From: JAOUEA01 sp963810945
GTDB lineage: Bacteria > Actinomycetota > UBA4738 > HRBIN12
Assembly: GCA_963810945.1 (NCBI GenBank)
Contig: CAWEPI010000008.1
Span: forward strand, 186,001 to 250,000
Direction of reading: 5' to 3'
Length of the DNA stretch: 64,000 bases
Positions 1-9,129 of the stretch are shown one piece after another. A model generated the notes under the pieces. It had not been told where the DNA came from. It worked only from the letters and a program-made list of their open reading frames with translations, and searched no databases. Each line of letters opens with the position of its first letter. The stretch's first letter is position 1. The translations under genes and the position numbers were made by a program.

Positions 1-1891
1 CCGCCACCGAGGGCTCGAGCGCCCACCCGTACAGACCAACCAGGGCCACCAGCGCCCCGAGCCCGACCAGCCACCAGGAGTAGAGGACCCCGTAGGCCAT
101 GATGGGGAGGCCGAAGCCGCTCACCAGCGGCCAGAACGACGGGCTCGGCAGATGGATCCCGTGCCCACCCTGGTGGTCCGACGACCCTTCATCGTGTTCG
201 GGCGCCGCCCCGGCCTGCACGGGCACGAGGCGCCCCGTCTTCTCGTCCTCGACGTACTTGCGATGCCAGAACTCGTCGAGCGAGTGCACGGTCGGGACCT
301 CGTCGAAGTTCCAGGCCGGCGGCGGGCACGACGTCGTCCACTCCAGCGTGCGCGCGTCCCACGGATCCTCGTTCTCGAGGCCCGCGGGCTTCCGCTGGGT
401 GCGGATCACGTTGACGATGAACATCAAGATCGCCAGGGCGATGACGAACGATCCCACCGAGGCGACCTGGTTCCAGAAGGTCAGTCCCAGCGACGCGGGG
501 TAGGTGTACTCGCGACGGATCATGCCGTTCAGCCCGAGCACGTGCATCGGGCCGAACGTGAGGTTGAACCCGATGATCATGATCCAGAACTGCCACTTGC
601 CCCAGCCCTCGGAGAGCTTGCGCGCGAACACCTTCGGCCACCAGTAGTACATCCCCGCGAAGAGCCCGAACACCGCGCCGCCGAACAGCACGTAGTGGAA
701 GTGCGCCACCACGTAGTAGGTGTCGGTCTGCTGGTAGTCGGAGGGCACGATGGAGTGCGTGACGCCCGAGAGCCCGCCGATCACGAACATCGTCACCGTG
801 CCGATCGAGTACAGCAAGGGGGTGTCGAACCGCAGGTCGCCCCCGTGCATCGTCGCCATCCAGTTGAAGATCTTCACGCCGGTCGGGATCGCGATGATGG
901 CCGTCGAGATGCCGAACGCCGTGTTGGCGACCGGGCCGAGCCCCACCGCGAACATGTGGTGCGCCCAGACGCCGAAGCCGATGAAGCCGATCGCGATCCC
1001 GCTGAACACGACGAACTGGTAGCCGAAGAGCGGCTTGCGCGCGAAGACCGGGATGACGTCGGAGATGATCCCGAAGGCGGGCAGGATCAGGATGTAGACC
1101 TCGGGATGGCCGAAGAGCCAGAACAGGTGCTGCCAGAGCACGGGGTCGGCGCCGGTGGGCTGGCCGCCGACGTAGGGCGAGAGGAACATCGTCCCCCACC
1201 GTCGGTCGAACAGGAGCAGGAAGAGGTCCACCGTGATGATCGGCAGCGAGAAGACCAGGAGGAACTGGACCACGAGGCCCATCCACACGAAGACCGGCAT
1301 CCGGAACAGCGACATCCCGGGCGCCCGCATGTTGATGATCGTCACGGCCAGGTTCACGGCGCCCACGGTCGAGGCGATACCGGTGATCAGCAGGCCGAGC
1401 GCGTAGAACGTCATCCCGATCGTGGGGTCGGTCACCGAGTTCGGCGCGTACCCGAACCATCCGCCGTTGGGGAGACCCCCCAGCAGGATGCTCGAGTACA
1501 GGAAGAGCCCGCCGAGCAGGAAGACCCAGAAGCTGTAGGCGTTGAGGCGCGGGAACGCGACGTCGCGCGCTCCGATCATCAGCGGGATGAAGTAGTTGAA
1601 GAACGCCGCGGACATCGGCATCACGAACAGGAAGATCATCGTCAGCCCGTGCATCGTGAAGATCTGGTTGTACTGGTCGGCGTTCAGGACGGTGCCGTTC
1701 GGCTGTGCGAGCTGCGCGCGGATCAGGAGCGCCTCGAGGCCGCCCACGATGAAGAAGGCGAACGCGGTGACCCCGTACATGATCCCGATCTTCTTGTGGT
1801 CCACCGTGGTGAACCAGCTCCAGAAGCCGGTGGTCGCCGTCGGACGGCGGAGGATCCCTCCCCTCGCCGCCGGTACGCTCGCCGTCGCCAT
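1..1891 (-). CDS. ctaD: Cytochrome c oxidase subunit I, caa3 type (3' end outside window)
   Basis: Catalytic subunit of the terminal oxidase; it reduces O2 to water in the membrane and pumps protons. The reading frame is open from an ATG at 1891 through base 2, so at least 630 residues are visible and the C-terminus lies outside the window. Heme and CuB ligands are present: His81 in the HGLTMIF motif, the HPEVY motif at His262/Tyr266 (the cross-linked His-Tyr), His311-His312, and His397/His399 in HFHY. After the usual twelve helices a long hydrophilic stretch leads into further hydrophobic segments, typical of actinobacterial or caa3 subunit I with extra C-terminal helices. The Shine-Dalgarno GGAGGAG lies just upstream, and ctaC ends 14 bases before this start, so the two are cotranscribed. 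Confidence 0.97.
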   Translation of the reverse strand, partial: MATASVPAARGGILRRPTATTGFWSWFTTVDHKKIGIMYGVTAFAFFIVGGLEALLIRAQLAQPNGTVLNADQYNQIFTMHGLTMIFLFVMPMSAAFFNYFIPLMIGARDVAFPRLNAYSFWVFLLGGLFLYSSILLGGLPNGGWFGYAPNSVTDPTIGMTFYALGLLITGIASTVGAVNLAVTIINMRAPGMSLFRMPVFVWMGLVVQFLLVFSLPIITVDLFLLLFDRRWGTMFLSPYVGGQPTGADPVLWQHLFWLFGHPEVYILILPAFGIISDVIPVFARKPLFGYQFVVFSGIAIGFIGFGVWAHHMFAVGLGPVANTAFGISTAIIAIPTGVKIFNWMATMHGGDLRFDTPLLYSIGTVTMFVIGGLSGVTHSIVPSDYQQTDTYYVVAHFHYVLFGGAVFGLFAGMYYWWPKVFARKLSEGWGKWQFWIMIIGFNLTFGPMHVLGLNGMIRREYTYPASLGLTFWNQVASVGSFVIALAILMFIVNVIRTQRKPAGLENEDPWDARTLEWTTSCPPPAWNFDEVPTVHSLDEFWHRKYVEDEKTGRLVPVQAGAAPEHDEGSSDHQGGHGIHLPSPSFWPLVSGFGLPIMAYGVLYSWWLVGLGALVALVGLYGWALEPSVA

Positions 1892-1905
1892 CTAGCGCTC
1901 CTCCA

Positions 1906-3015
1906 TCAGGTCAAGCTCTGCAGGTAGGCCACCAGCGCGTCGATCTCCTGGTCGCTGAGCTGATAGTTAGGCATCTTCGCACCCAGCTTCACCGCGTTGG
2001 GATCGCGGAGCCACGCCTTGAGCGCCTCCGTATCCGACGTATCGAAATCGCAGCCCGCGAAGCACGAGTGCGTGGGATCGTAGAAGTGCGTGAGGTTGGG
2101 GGCGGCCTCGCTGGCGGCATCGGTCCCGCCGATCGCGTGGCAGTTCACGCACGATCCCCGATCGTTCGAGAGCGGGTTCATGAAGATCTGCTCGCCCTGC
2201 TGGGCGAGGCCGTCGGTGGGCGAGGTGGCAGGCTGCTTCTCGTGCGCCACCCACTCCTGCCACGACGCGTCGTCGAGCGCGACGATCTTGAACTTCATCT
2301 TGGCGTGCTCGAGACCGCAGAACTCCGCGCATTGGCCCGTGTAGGTCCCCGGCTCGTCCGCGGCGAACGTGATGTGGTTCGTCTTGAACCCCGGGACCAC
2401 GTCCTGCTTGCCGAAGAGCCGCGGTGCCCAGAAGGAGTGGATCACCACGTAGTCCGCCTTGGCGGGATCGGCGTTGCCGATCAGCCCGCCCGCGGCCTCG
2501 AGCGAGAGGTAGATCTGCCGACCTGCGGGGATCACCATCACGTCGGCGACGGTGATCGGGCTCTTGTCGCCGTAGTCGACCTTCATGTCGTCGTCGGTGT
2601 ACTGGAAACCCCACCACCACTGGTAGCCCTTCACCGTCACGTTGAGCGCACCCGGCTCGGGCGGCTTCGCCAGCGTCCAGATCATCGAGACGGTCGGCAC
2701 CATGACGATCGCGAGCACGAGGGCGGGCGCGATCGTCCAACCGATCTCCAGACGGGTGTTGCCGTGGGTCTGCTTCGGCATCGCGCGTTCGCGGCCCTTG
2801 CGGTGTCGGAAGCGCAACGCGATGTAGAGGATCCCGCCCTCCACGATGATGAAGACGCCCAGCGCGATCCACAGGACCGGGATGAGGAGGTTCTTCTCCT
2901 TCTGGGCCGTAGGGCCGGCGGGATCGAGGGTGGACTGCGTGGCGTGGGGGGCGCATGCCGCCAGCAGCAGGGCCAGGGCCAGGAACCCTAGGACCCACAA
3001 CGCCTTCTTCCGCAC
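1906..3015 (-). CDS. ctaC: Cytochrome c oxidase subunit II with fused cytochrome c domain
   Basis: CuA-bearing subunit that receives electrons and passes them to subunit I. It has 369 residues. A lipoprotein signal ends at Cys21 (LAAC box), followed by two membrane helices at about 43-65 and 92-114. The cupredoxin domain has CuA ligands His193, Cys229, Cys233, His237 and Met240. The C-terminal cytochrome c domain carries CVNCH (Cys289, Cys292, His293) with Met348 as likely axial ligand, so the enzyme is caa3 type. It lies between ccsB and ctaD in one minus-strand operon with the genes that attach its heme. The 103-base gap upstream of its start holds no gene that I can see. Confidence 0.96.
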   Translation of the reverse strand: MRKKALWVLGFLALALLLAACAPHATQSTLDPAGPTAQKEKNLLIPVLWIALGVFIIVEGGILYIALRFRHRKGRERAMPKQTHGNTRLEIGWTIAPALVLAIVMVPTVSMIWTLAKPPEPGALNVTVKGYQWWWGFQYTDDDMKVDYGDKSPITVADVMVIPAGRQIYLSLEAAGGLIGNADPAKADYVVIHSFWAPRLFGKQDVVPGFKTNHITFAADEPGTYTGQCAEFCGLEHAKMKFKIVALDDASWQEWVAHEKQPATSPTDGLAQQGEQIFMNPLSNDRGSCVNCHAIGGTDAASEAAPNLTHFYDPTHSCFAGCDFDTSDTEALKAWLRDPNAVKLGAKMPNYQLSDQEIDALVAYLQSLT

Positions 3016-3118
3016 GGTTCCTCTCTCTCCCGGATGTGACCCCGCGACGGCGGAGCGCCACGAGACGCGCGCACTGTATCACCGGTGTCCAGGCAACCGG
3101 ACAGCGCGGACGGCTCCC

Positions 3119-4076
3119 TCAGAACCCCCTGTAGGAGTGCAGTCCAACGATCCACAGGTTGACCGCGTAGTAGGTGATCAGCAGCGAAACGAACCCCACG
3201 AGGGCGACCCATGCGGCCTTGCGCCCACGCCACCCGGCGGTTGCCCGCGCGTGCAGGTATCCGGCGAAGATCGTCCAGGTGATGAAGGACCAGGTCTCCT
3301 TCGGATCCCAACCCCAGTAGCGCCCCCAGGCCTCCTGCGCCCAGATCGCGCCGGCGATCACGGCGAAGGTCCAGATGGGGAACGCGAAGGCGATCACGCG
3401 GTAGGCGACGGTGTCGAGCGTGGCGGCGGACGGCAGCCGCTTCTTGCCGGGCGCGACGTCCGAGCCGACCGGCGGCGCCGGCATCGTCGACGAGGTCGTA
3501 GGGGGAGTCGACGCCGAGCGCGCCGCCCAGGATCGGCGGCGGTGCCTGGGCGCGGAGCGCCTCCACCTGGCGGCGCTCGCGGCGGTCCTGGATCAGGTAC
3601 AGGATCGTGAGGATCCCGCCCAAGGCGAACAGCGAGGACCCGCTGATGGCGGCCACCACGTGGATCTTGATCCAATAGCTGTTCAGCGCCGGGACGAGCG
3701 GCCCCGGCGCCACGTAGAAGAACTGCGACGCGACGGCCATCGTGAGCACCGCGAACATCGCGGCGAAGCCGCCGAGCGCGCGGACCTTGTAGACGCCTTC
3801 CACGACGATCAGGTACCCGGCCATGACGAGCGCGGCCAGCAGGGTCGAGTACTCGTACATGTTGCCCCACGGCACCCGGTGTGCGGCCATCGCGCGCGAG
3901 GCGATCGAGATCACGTTCGCCCCGAGCCCTGCCCACGCCACGACGCGCGCCATCTTCCACAGGACGTCACGCTGGAACGCGAGGTAGGCGAAGTAGGCCA
4001 CCATCGCGCCGAGGTAGGAGAAGATCGCGGCGTTGAAGGTGTCCTGCGAGATGCGGGCCCACTGGAGATCAGTCAA
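3119..4076 (-). CDS. ccsB: Cytochrome c biogenesis protein CcsB/ResC, interrupted by a frameshift
   Basis: Heme handling and ligation partner of ResB in System II cytochrome c maturation. The start is a TTG at 4076 overlapping the ResB stop (TTGA). The N-terminal part, about 195 residues with several membrane helices, reads to about 3485. The C-terminal 121 residues, including the heme-binding WWD-type motif WGWDPKETW, continue in another frame from 3484. Total length is 958 bases, one more than 319 codons, and the restored product of about 318 residues is the normal family size. A single extra base near 3485 in this sequence is the simplest explanation. Sequence error is more likely than loss of function because both halves are well conserved. 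Confidence 0.88.
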
Positions 4077-5665
4077 CGCGACCCCACCTTCTCCTTGTCG
4101 GGCGAGGCCTCGGGGGCGGCCCCGCCGGCGGCCTTCGTCATGGCGTCCACGAGCTTGGTGAATTCGTCCTCGAACTGCGGCTTGCGCTGCAGGGCGAACC
4201 CGCCGACCTTCAGCACCGCGCCGTCGTCGCTGGCTTCGGCCCGCACCCACACCTTGCGTCGCGAGGTGTACAGCGCCGGGAGCAGCCCCAGCAGGATGAG
4301 GATAGCCGCGATGAGGACGATGGGCACCCCACGGTCGCGGCTCACCTGGAGCACCGTGTAGCGCTTGAGGTCGGGGAAGGAGAGCGTGAGCCCGCCGCTC
4401 TGACCGGGCGGCAGCATCTCGCCGGTCTCGAGGCTGGCGGTGCGATCGGCACCGACGAACCCCGACGCGGTCTTGCGCATGAAGGTCTTGTCGAACGTGG
4501 TCGGCGAGGGATCGGTGATCACGCCTCGCCACACCGTGTACCGGATCAACGGCTGGTAGTCGGTGAGCATGGCCACGGGCTGTTGGGTCTGCAGCATCTG
4601 ATAGTAGGCCCGGCTGTCCGGATAGAGCTCGACCTCGATCGCCATCTGGGGCTTCACCGACGTCACCTTCATCACGCCGTACCACGGCATCGCGAACGCC
4701 GGGACGCCCTCGACGCCTGCGGGCACCGGCTCCTTGTCCAGCACGAGGTTCTGCCTGGCGAGCACTTGATCGTCGTCGCGCACCTCGAGGGTGGCGGCCC
4801 ATCCCCAGTTGATCTGGTAGATGTTCAAACCTTCGAACTGGGCCGGGTGGTTCACGCGGATGTCCTGCTGACGCACCAGGTTCCCCTGCGGATCCAACAG
4901 GTCCACACGCGAGACGAAGTCCATCGGCTGGCCGGAGCTGCGATAGGCGCTCTCGAAGCTCCGTAGATGCACGCCCATCCCCGTGAAGTCGCCGCTGAAG
5001 AAGCGGCCCGGTCGGATCTGCCCGTCGTAGTTGGCACGCGCATCGATCCAGGTGTCGCCCTCCGTGATCACCGCGTACCCCGTGTAGCCGGTTCCCTTGC
5101 CGAAGACGACGCCGACGAGCAACAGGATGAACGCCCAGTGGAAGAGCAGGCTCCCCACCTCGCGGGCGCCGCCCTTCTCCGCCGCGAGCGCGGGTTCGGC
5201 GCCGGCCTGCGCCACGCGGAAGAACCGCCGCTTCAGGATGCGTCGCGACGCCTCGACCGCCGCGGCGGGCGACGCCGCCACGGGACGCTCGACGTAGTGC
5301 CTGAACGCGTCGATCTCGCGCGCCTGGATCGGGCGCTGGCGCACGGCGCGCCACGTCGCTCGCGTGCGTGGGATCAGGCACGCCACCAGCGAGACGAACA
5401 GCAGGACGGTGATCAGCACGAACCACCACGAGCCGAACACGTCGAAGAACCCGGCGCGGTCGAAGAACGCGCCCCAGAACGCGTGCTTGCGCTGGTAGTC
5501 GAGGACGCGATCCGGCGAGTTGGGCCACTGCGGGATCAGCGAGCCGGCCACGGCGCCGAGGGCGAGGAGCAGCAACAGGATCAGCGCGGTGCGCATCGAG
5601 CGCAGGGTGCGCCAGATCAAGGCGACGGACTGGCTCAGCGGGGAACGGGACGTGGAAGAGGCCAT
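4073..5665 (-). CDS. resB: Cytochrome c biogenesis protein ResB
   Basis: System II (Ccs) membrane protein that with CcsB keeps apocytochrome c and heme ready for covalent ligation outside the membrane. It has 530 residues, with N-terminal helices beginning at about residue 24, a helix pair at about 80-100, another near 170, a large extracytoplasmic domain, and a final helix near 455-475 followed by a charged tail. This is the ResB fold order. It sits between ccdA and ccsB, overlapping the latter by 4 bases, so stoichiometric translation is likely. Confidence 0.93.
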   Translation of the reverse strand: MASSTSRSPLSQSVALIWRTLRSMRTALILLLLLALGAVAGSLIPQWPNSPDRVLDYQRKHAFWGAFFDRAGFFDVFGSWWFVLITVLLFVSLVACLIPRTRATWRAVRQRPIQAREIDAFRHYVERPVAASPAAAVEASRRILKRRFFRVAQAGAEPALAAEKGGAREVGSLLFHWAFILLLVGVVFGKGTGYTGYAVITEGDTWIDARANYDGQIRPGRFFSGDFTGMGVHLRSFESAYRSSGQPMDFVSRVDLLDPQGNLVRQQDIRVNHPAQFEGLNIYQINWGWAATLEVRDDDQVLARQNLVLDKEPVPAGVEGVPAFAMPWYGVMKVTSVKPQMAIEVELYPDSRAYYQMLQTQQPVAMLTDYQPLIRYTVWRGVITDPSPTTFDKTFMRKTASGFVGADRTASLETGEMLPPGQSGGLTLSFPDLKRYTVLQVSRDRGVPIVLIAAILILLGLLPALYTSRRKVWVRAEASDDGAVLKVGGFALQRKPQFEDEFTKLVDAMTKAAGGAAPEASPDKEKVGSR

Positions 5666-5715
5666 CGGACCCCGACGATTCTAGGTCTTCGCCCCCGCGA
5701 CGAGCGGTTCGACCC

Positions 5716-6454
5716 TCAGAGCCCGAGCGTGTAGCGGGACAGCGGCGCGAAGAACCGGGTGAAGGCCCCCGTGAACAGCAGGACGCCCAAGAAGACGAGC
5801 AGCCCGCCCGAGGCGACCGCGATCGGCTTGTAGTGCTCACGGATCCATGCGAACGCGCCGACGAACTTGGTGATGCCGAGACCGACGAGCAGGAACGGCA
5901 CCCCGAGACCCAGCGAGTAGCAGACGAGGAGGAAGACCCCGCGCCCGGTGGATCCTGATGCGGCGATCGCGAGGATGCCACCCAGCACCGGGCCGATGCA
6001 TGGGGTCCACCCGGCGGCGAACGCCATCCCGAGCGGTAGCGCCCCCACCGTCCCCGGCTTCACCCGCTGCAGGAACGGACGCCGCTCCGCGTAGAGCGCG
6101 ATGGATCCCTTCTGGAACGCGTACCCGATCATCAGCAACCCGAGCGACGATCACGACCAGTCCGGCCACGCGCTGGCCCGTCGTGCCCTTGAAGAGCGCC
6201 ACGAAGGTGCTCGCGAACGCGCCCAGGAGCGCGAACACGATCGTGAACCCGAGGATGAACAGCAGGATCGGCAGGAGGGGGCGAGGCGCACCAGGATCCT
6301 CCTCGACCGCGCCGCCCGAGATGAACGAGACGTAGCCCGGGATCAGCGGCCAGACGCAGGGGCTCGCCACGGAGACCACTCCTGCGAGGAACGCCAGCAC
6401 CGGGGCCCACCACGACCCGAGTCCCGTCTGCACGACATCCGCGATCATCGACAC
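5716..6454 (-). CDS. ccdA: Cytochrome c biogenesis protein CcdA, interrupted by a frameshift
   Basis: Membrane thiol-disulfide transporter of the CcdA/DsbD family; it passes reductant across the membrane to keep apocytochrome cysteines reduced. The start at 6454 follows a GGGGAGCG ribosome site. The N-terminal frame has the first conserved cysteine in SPCVWPL, and the C-terminal frame has the second in TPCIGP. The frames join if one G near 6145 is removed (reading ...VVIV then LGLLMIGYAF), giving about 245 residues, the usual size. The length is 739 bases, one over a multiple of three. It is the first gene of the ccdA-resB-ccsB-ctaC-ctaD operon. Confidence 0.9.
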
Positions 6455-6482
6455 TCGCTCCCCGACGCACGCCCGGTCGACC

Positions 6483-6488
6483 AGTGTA
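6483..6488 (-). promoter_or_regulatory. Candidate -10 box for the ccdA-cta operon
   Basis: TACACT on the minus strand, 28 bases before the ccdA start, fits the actinobacterial TAnnnT -10 consensus. It would give a leader of about 22 bases containing the ribosome site. No convincing -35 hexamer was seen, so this is a modest call. Confidence 0.4.
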
Positions 6489-6587
6489 GAGAGCGCCCGG
6501 ACGTCGGCCCGGCGCGCCGCGCGCGCCCACCTGGGTCACGACTGGGTTGCGACACCCACGTCGTGGCGGCATAGTGAGCGACGTCGC

Positions 6588-6605
6588 TCGTGAACGGTTT
6601 CACAA
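6588..6605. promoter_or_regulatory. Rex operator (ROP) between divergent respiratory operons
   Basis: The sequence TCGTGAACGGTTTCACAA is an inverted repeat, GTGAA-N4-TTCAC, matching the known actinobacterial Rex consensus TTGTGAACGCGTTCACAA at 15 of 18 positions. It lies between ccdA (start 6454) and the bc-complex operon (start 6674), about 36 bases upstream of the TATAAT at 6641. A rex gene lies just past the end of the bc operon. Rex senses the NADH/NAD ratio, so this site would couple respiratory gene expression to redox state. Its position upstream of the expected -35 is slightly unusual for simple repression. Confidence 0.75.
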
Positions 6606-6640
6606 GCGATGCGCGGCGTCCCGCGCGCATCGCACATGGC

Positions 6641-6646
6641 TATAAT
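6641..6646 (+). promoter_or_regulatory. -10 box (TATAAT) of the cytochrome bc operon
   Basis: A perfect TATAAT lies 27 bases before the ATG at 6674, with a GGAGAG ribosome site between them. The -35 region about 17 bases upstream has no clear consensus hexamer, which could indicate activator dependence or an alternative sigma factor. Confidence 0.6.
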
Positions 6647-6673
6647 CGCCCCGCCCATGGAGAGACTGCGCTG

Positions 6674-7042
6674 ATGAGTCAGATCGAGACGGTCGGTCGT
6701 TCCAGGACCCAAAGCGTCAAGGACCGCGTGGAGGCCTTCCTCAAGTCGTTCGAATGGACCTGGACGAACGCCGTGACCTTCTCGCTCGTCCTCGTCTTCT
6801 TCATCATGGTCACGACCTCCGTGATCCCCTCCTTCTGGCTCTACTTCGCCGACCAGAAGCTGAAGTGGGACGGCTCGGGTCCCAACGGCTTCTGGCTGAA
6901 GGAGTTGCGCGACGCCGTCGCGATGGGCCTCGTGACCGGCCCCTTCATCTCGGTGCTCGTCGTGGCCACGATCATGCAGAACTGGCGACGCAAGCTCCGC
7001 GGCGGCGGCAGCGACTCGCGCCCGAGCGGCGGGTACCGGTAG
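6674..7042 (+). CDS. Small membrane protein heading the bc-complex operon
   Basis: A 122-residue protein of no family I recognise. The ATG at 6674 is chosen because GGAGAG lies 9 bases upstream and the promoter lies just before it; a longer in-frame start at 6590 would fall on the Rex operator. The N-terminal 35 residues are charged, followed by a membrane helix at about 38-58 and a second hydrophobic segment near 88-106, then a basic tail. Position as first gene in the bc operon, 9 bases before the ferredoxin gene, suggests an accessory or assembly subunit of the quinol oxidising complex. That role is inference. Confidence 0.75.
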   Translation: MSQIETVGRSRTQSVKDRVEAFLKSFEWTWTNAVTFSLVLVFFIMVTTSVIPSFWLYFADQKLKWDGSGPNGFWLKELRDAVAMGLVTGPFISVLVVATIMQNWRRKLRGGGSDSRPSGGYR

Positions 7043-7051
7043 GGGCGCCTG

Positions 7052-7447
7052 ATGCCATTCACCAAGACCGAGGTGGACATCCACGACGACTACGTCGTGG
7101 AGGCCGTCGATCCCGCGTGGTTGTCGCAAGGGGTCAAGTCGCCCAAGCACCTCATGTTGGATCCCGACAACTGCATCCTCTGCCGGGCCTGCGAAGACGT
7201 CTGCCCCTGGAACTGCATCCTGATGATGTCGACGGGCATCGTGCAGGGCGCCACCGAGGAGGCCGTGGAGGCCGAGGTCGAGTACGCGACCGCCCTCTTC
7301 GTGGTCGACGACAATGCGTGCACGCGCTGCTCCGTCTGCGTCGATCGCTGCCCCACCGACACCTTGTACTATGCGCGACTGCCCGAAGGTTCCGGCGGCA
7401 AGCGCACGATGGCCGAGGTCCCCGCATCACAGGCCGCGGCCGAGTGA
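7052..7447 (+). CDS. Ferredoxin-type protein with two [4Fe-4S] motifs, in the bc operon
   Basis: 131 residues. Two classic cluster-binding motifs are visible: CILCRACEDVCP at about residues 44-55 and CTRCSVCVDRCP at about 90-101. The N-terminus is acidic and the C-terminus Ala-rich; there is no signal or membrane segment, so it should sit on the cytoplasmic face. A dedicated two-cluster ferredoxin inside a cytochrome b/Rieske operon is not part of textbook complex III. It may feed electrons from a cytoplasmic donor or be a peripheral subunit. The electron role follows from the motifs; the partner is inferred from position. Confidence 0.88.
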   Translation: MPFTKTEVDIHDDYVVEAVDPAWLSQGVKSPKHLMLDPDNCILCRACEDVCPWNCILMMSTGIVQGATEEAVEAEVEYATALFVVDDNACTRCSVCVDRCPTDTLYYARLPEGSGGKRTMAEVPASQAAAE

Positions 7448-7488
7448 CTGGTCCTTCGAACGAGCACGGTTGAGAGAGGGGAAGCCGG

Positions 7489-8259
7489 GTGAAGCTGAAG
7501 CCTCCGTCGCCGAGTGAACTGGGCGACCGGATCCGAGAGACCGAGGTCTGGAAGTCCATCTTCCGGCCCGGGTCGGTCTTCCGGAAGGGCTACAAGGACA
7601 CCTCCCGCGACCGCGCGCTCGCGACGATGAACAACGTGCTCTACCACCTGCACCCCACCAAGGTGAAGCGGCACGGGTTGAAGCTGACCTACACGTTCTG
7701 CCTCGGAGGCCTCTCGTTCTTCCTGTTCATCCTGCTCACGATCACCGGCATCTTCCTGATGTTCTTCTACCGGCCGATGGCCGACATCGGCGGCGCCGTC
7801 GCTTACGCCGACATGCAGAGCATCCGGACCTCCGTCTTCTTCGGGGACTTCGTGCGCAACCTGCATCGATGGGGGGCCCACCTCATGGTGTTCAGCGTGT
7901 CGCTCCACATGGCGCGCGTCTTCTACACGGGTGCCTACAAGCCCCCGCGAGAGTTCAACTGGGTCGTGGGCGTGATCCTGCTCTTCTTGACGCTAGGCCT
8001 CTCGTTCACCGGCTACCTGCTCCCCTGGGACCAGCTCGCGATCTGGGCGGTCACGGTGGGGACATCGTTGGCCGGGTACTCGCCGTTCGTCGCGAAGCAG
8101 GCGAACTTCCTGCTGCTCGGCGGCGTCGTGGTCGGACCGAACACGCTGCTTCGTTGGTACGTGCTGCACGTGCTCGCGCTCCCGTTCGTGCTGGTGCTGT
8201 TCCTCGCGGTCCATTTCTGGCGGATCCGCAAGGACGGCGGCATCTCGGGACCGCTCTAA
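7489..8259 (+). CDS. Cytochrome b N-terminal subunit (b6-like, split type)
   Basis: 256 residues starting at a GTG preceded by GAGAGGGGAAG. It carries four membrane helices and the two bis-His heme b pairs: the first histidines in the HRWGAHL...LH segment of helix II, the second in the LH...VHFW segment of helix IV, ending in the RIRKDGG motif. The length and the separate C-terminal subunit downstream match the split b6/subunit IV arrangement rather than the fused cytochrome b of most actinobacteria. It binds menaquinol with the following gene product. Confidence 0.94.
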   Translation: MKLKPPSPSELGDRIRETEVWKSIFRPGSVFRKGYKDTSRDRALATMNNVLYHLHPTKVKRHGLKLTYTFCLGGLSFFLFILLTITGIFLMFFYRPMADIGGAVAYADMQSIRTSVFFGDFVRNLHRWGAHLMVFSVSLHMARVFYTGAYKPPREFNWVVGVILLFLTLGLSFTGYLLPWDQLAIWAVTVGTSLAGYSPFVAKQANFLLLGGVVVGPNTLLRWYVLHVLALPFVLVLFLAVHFWRIRKDGGISGPL

Positions 8260-8268
8260 GGGGTAGGG

Positions 8269-9129
8269 ATGGCGAAGGAAGACACACCGCTCGACCAGGC
8301 AGTATTCGACTCGGCCCTCGCGGCGGAGCTGGCCAAGGGCACGGACCGCCGGGTGGCGGAGGGCCGTGCACGCTCGGCGGCCGTTCGGGCCTACCGCAAG
8401 GCCCATCCGGAGGAGGCCGCCGCACACGAGGCCGCCGCTCCCGCAGCCGGTGGAGGTGGTGGGGCGCCGGTCCCCGCCGCGGCTGCCGCTTCCGCCGCCG
8501 CCCCACCCGCCGGAGCGCCGGCGGCCGCCGTGGGCACCGCGCCAGCGGCGGTCATGACCGCCGCTCCGGTCACCACGCCGGTGCGCGAGGCCCCCTTGCC
8601 CACGGGCAACATCCCCACGCCGAAGAAGGGCGCCGAGGACAAGCACCGGCTCCTCGCGCTCGTGCCACCCGAAGGCATCCAACGCGTCGAGCGGGAACAA
8701 GGCGACCGCGTGAACACGTGGCCCCACCTCTTGATCGAAGAGTTCGTGGCCATGTTCATCCTGCTGGCGGCGATGGCGGTCTTCTCGACCTTCATCAACG
8801 CTCCGCTCCGCGAGCTCGCCAACGCGAACCTCACGCCGAACCCGTCCAAGGCGCCCTGGTACTTCCTGGGTCTGCAGGAGCTGCTCCGCTACTTCCACCC
8901 GATGATCGCGGGGATCACGATCCCGACCTTCATCCTGGTGGGCCTCGCCGCGATCCCCTACATCGACCGGAACCCCAGCGTGAAGCCCGGTGACCGCAAG
9001 GTGGCCATCACGCTGTTCACGATGCTGTTCATGTTCGGCGCGACGCTCACCATCATCGGTTCGTTCTTCCGCGGCCCTGGGTACAACTGGGTCTGGCCGT
9101 GGGCGCAAGGGGTGTTCTTCGAGCTATGA
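8269..9129 (+). CDS. Cytochrome b C-terminal subunit (subunit IV-like) with long Ala/Pro-rich extension
   Basis: 286 residues. The last 150 or so residues form the three-helix C-terminal half of cytochrome b, with the Qo-site segment KAPWYFLGLQEL in place of the PEWY motif; such substitutions are known in menaquinol enzymes. The first 110 residues are unusual. A charged helical segment (about 10-45) is followed by an Ala/Pro/Gly-rich linker of low complexity up to about residue 110. The linker could reach a partner or be a flexible tether. It ends in an ATGA overlap with the Rieske gene. Confidence 0.92.
   Translation: MAKEDTPLDQAVFDSALAAELAKGTDRRVAEGRARSAAVRAYRKAHPEEAAAHEAAAPAAGGGGGAPVPAAAAASAAAPPAGAPAAAVGTAPAAVMTAAPVTTPVREAPLPTGNIPTPKKGAEDKHRLLALVPPEGIQRVEREQGDRVNTWPHLLIEEFVAMFILLAAMAVFSTFINAPLRELANANLTPNPSKAPWYFLGLQELLRYFHPMIAGITIPTFILVGLAAIPYIDRNPSVKPGDRKVAITLFTMLFMFGATLTIIGSFFRGPGYNWVWPWAQGVFFEL

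Noticed and set aside
152..1927. Long plus-strand frame opposite ctaD
   Set aside because: It is antisense to a fully conserved subunit I, its product is low-complexity Arg/His/Asp, and it is a frame shadow of high-GC coding DNA.
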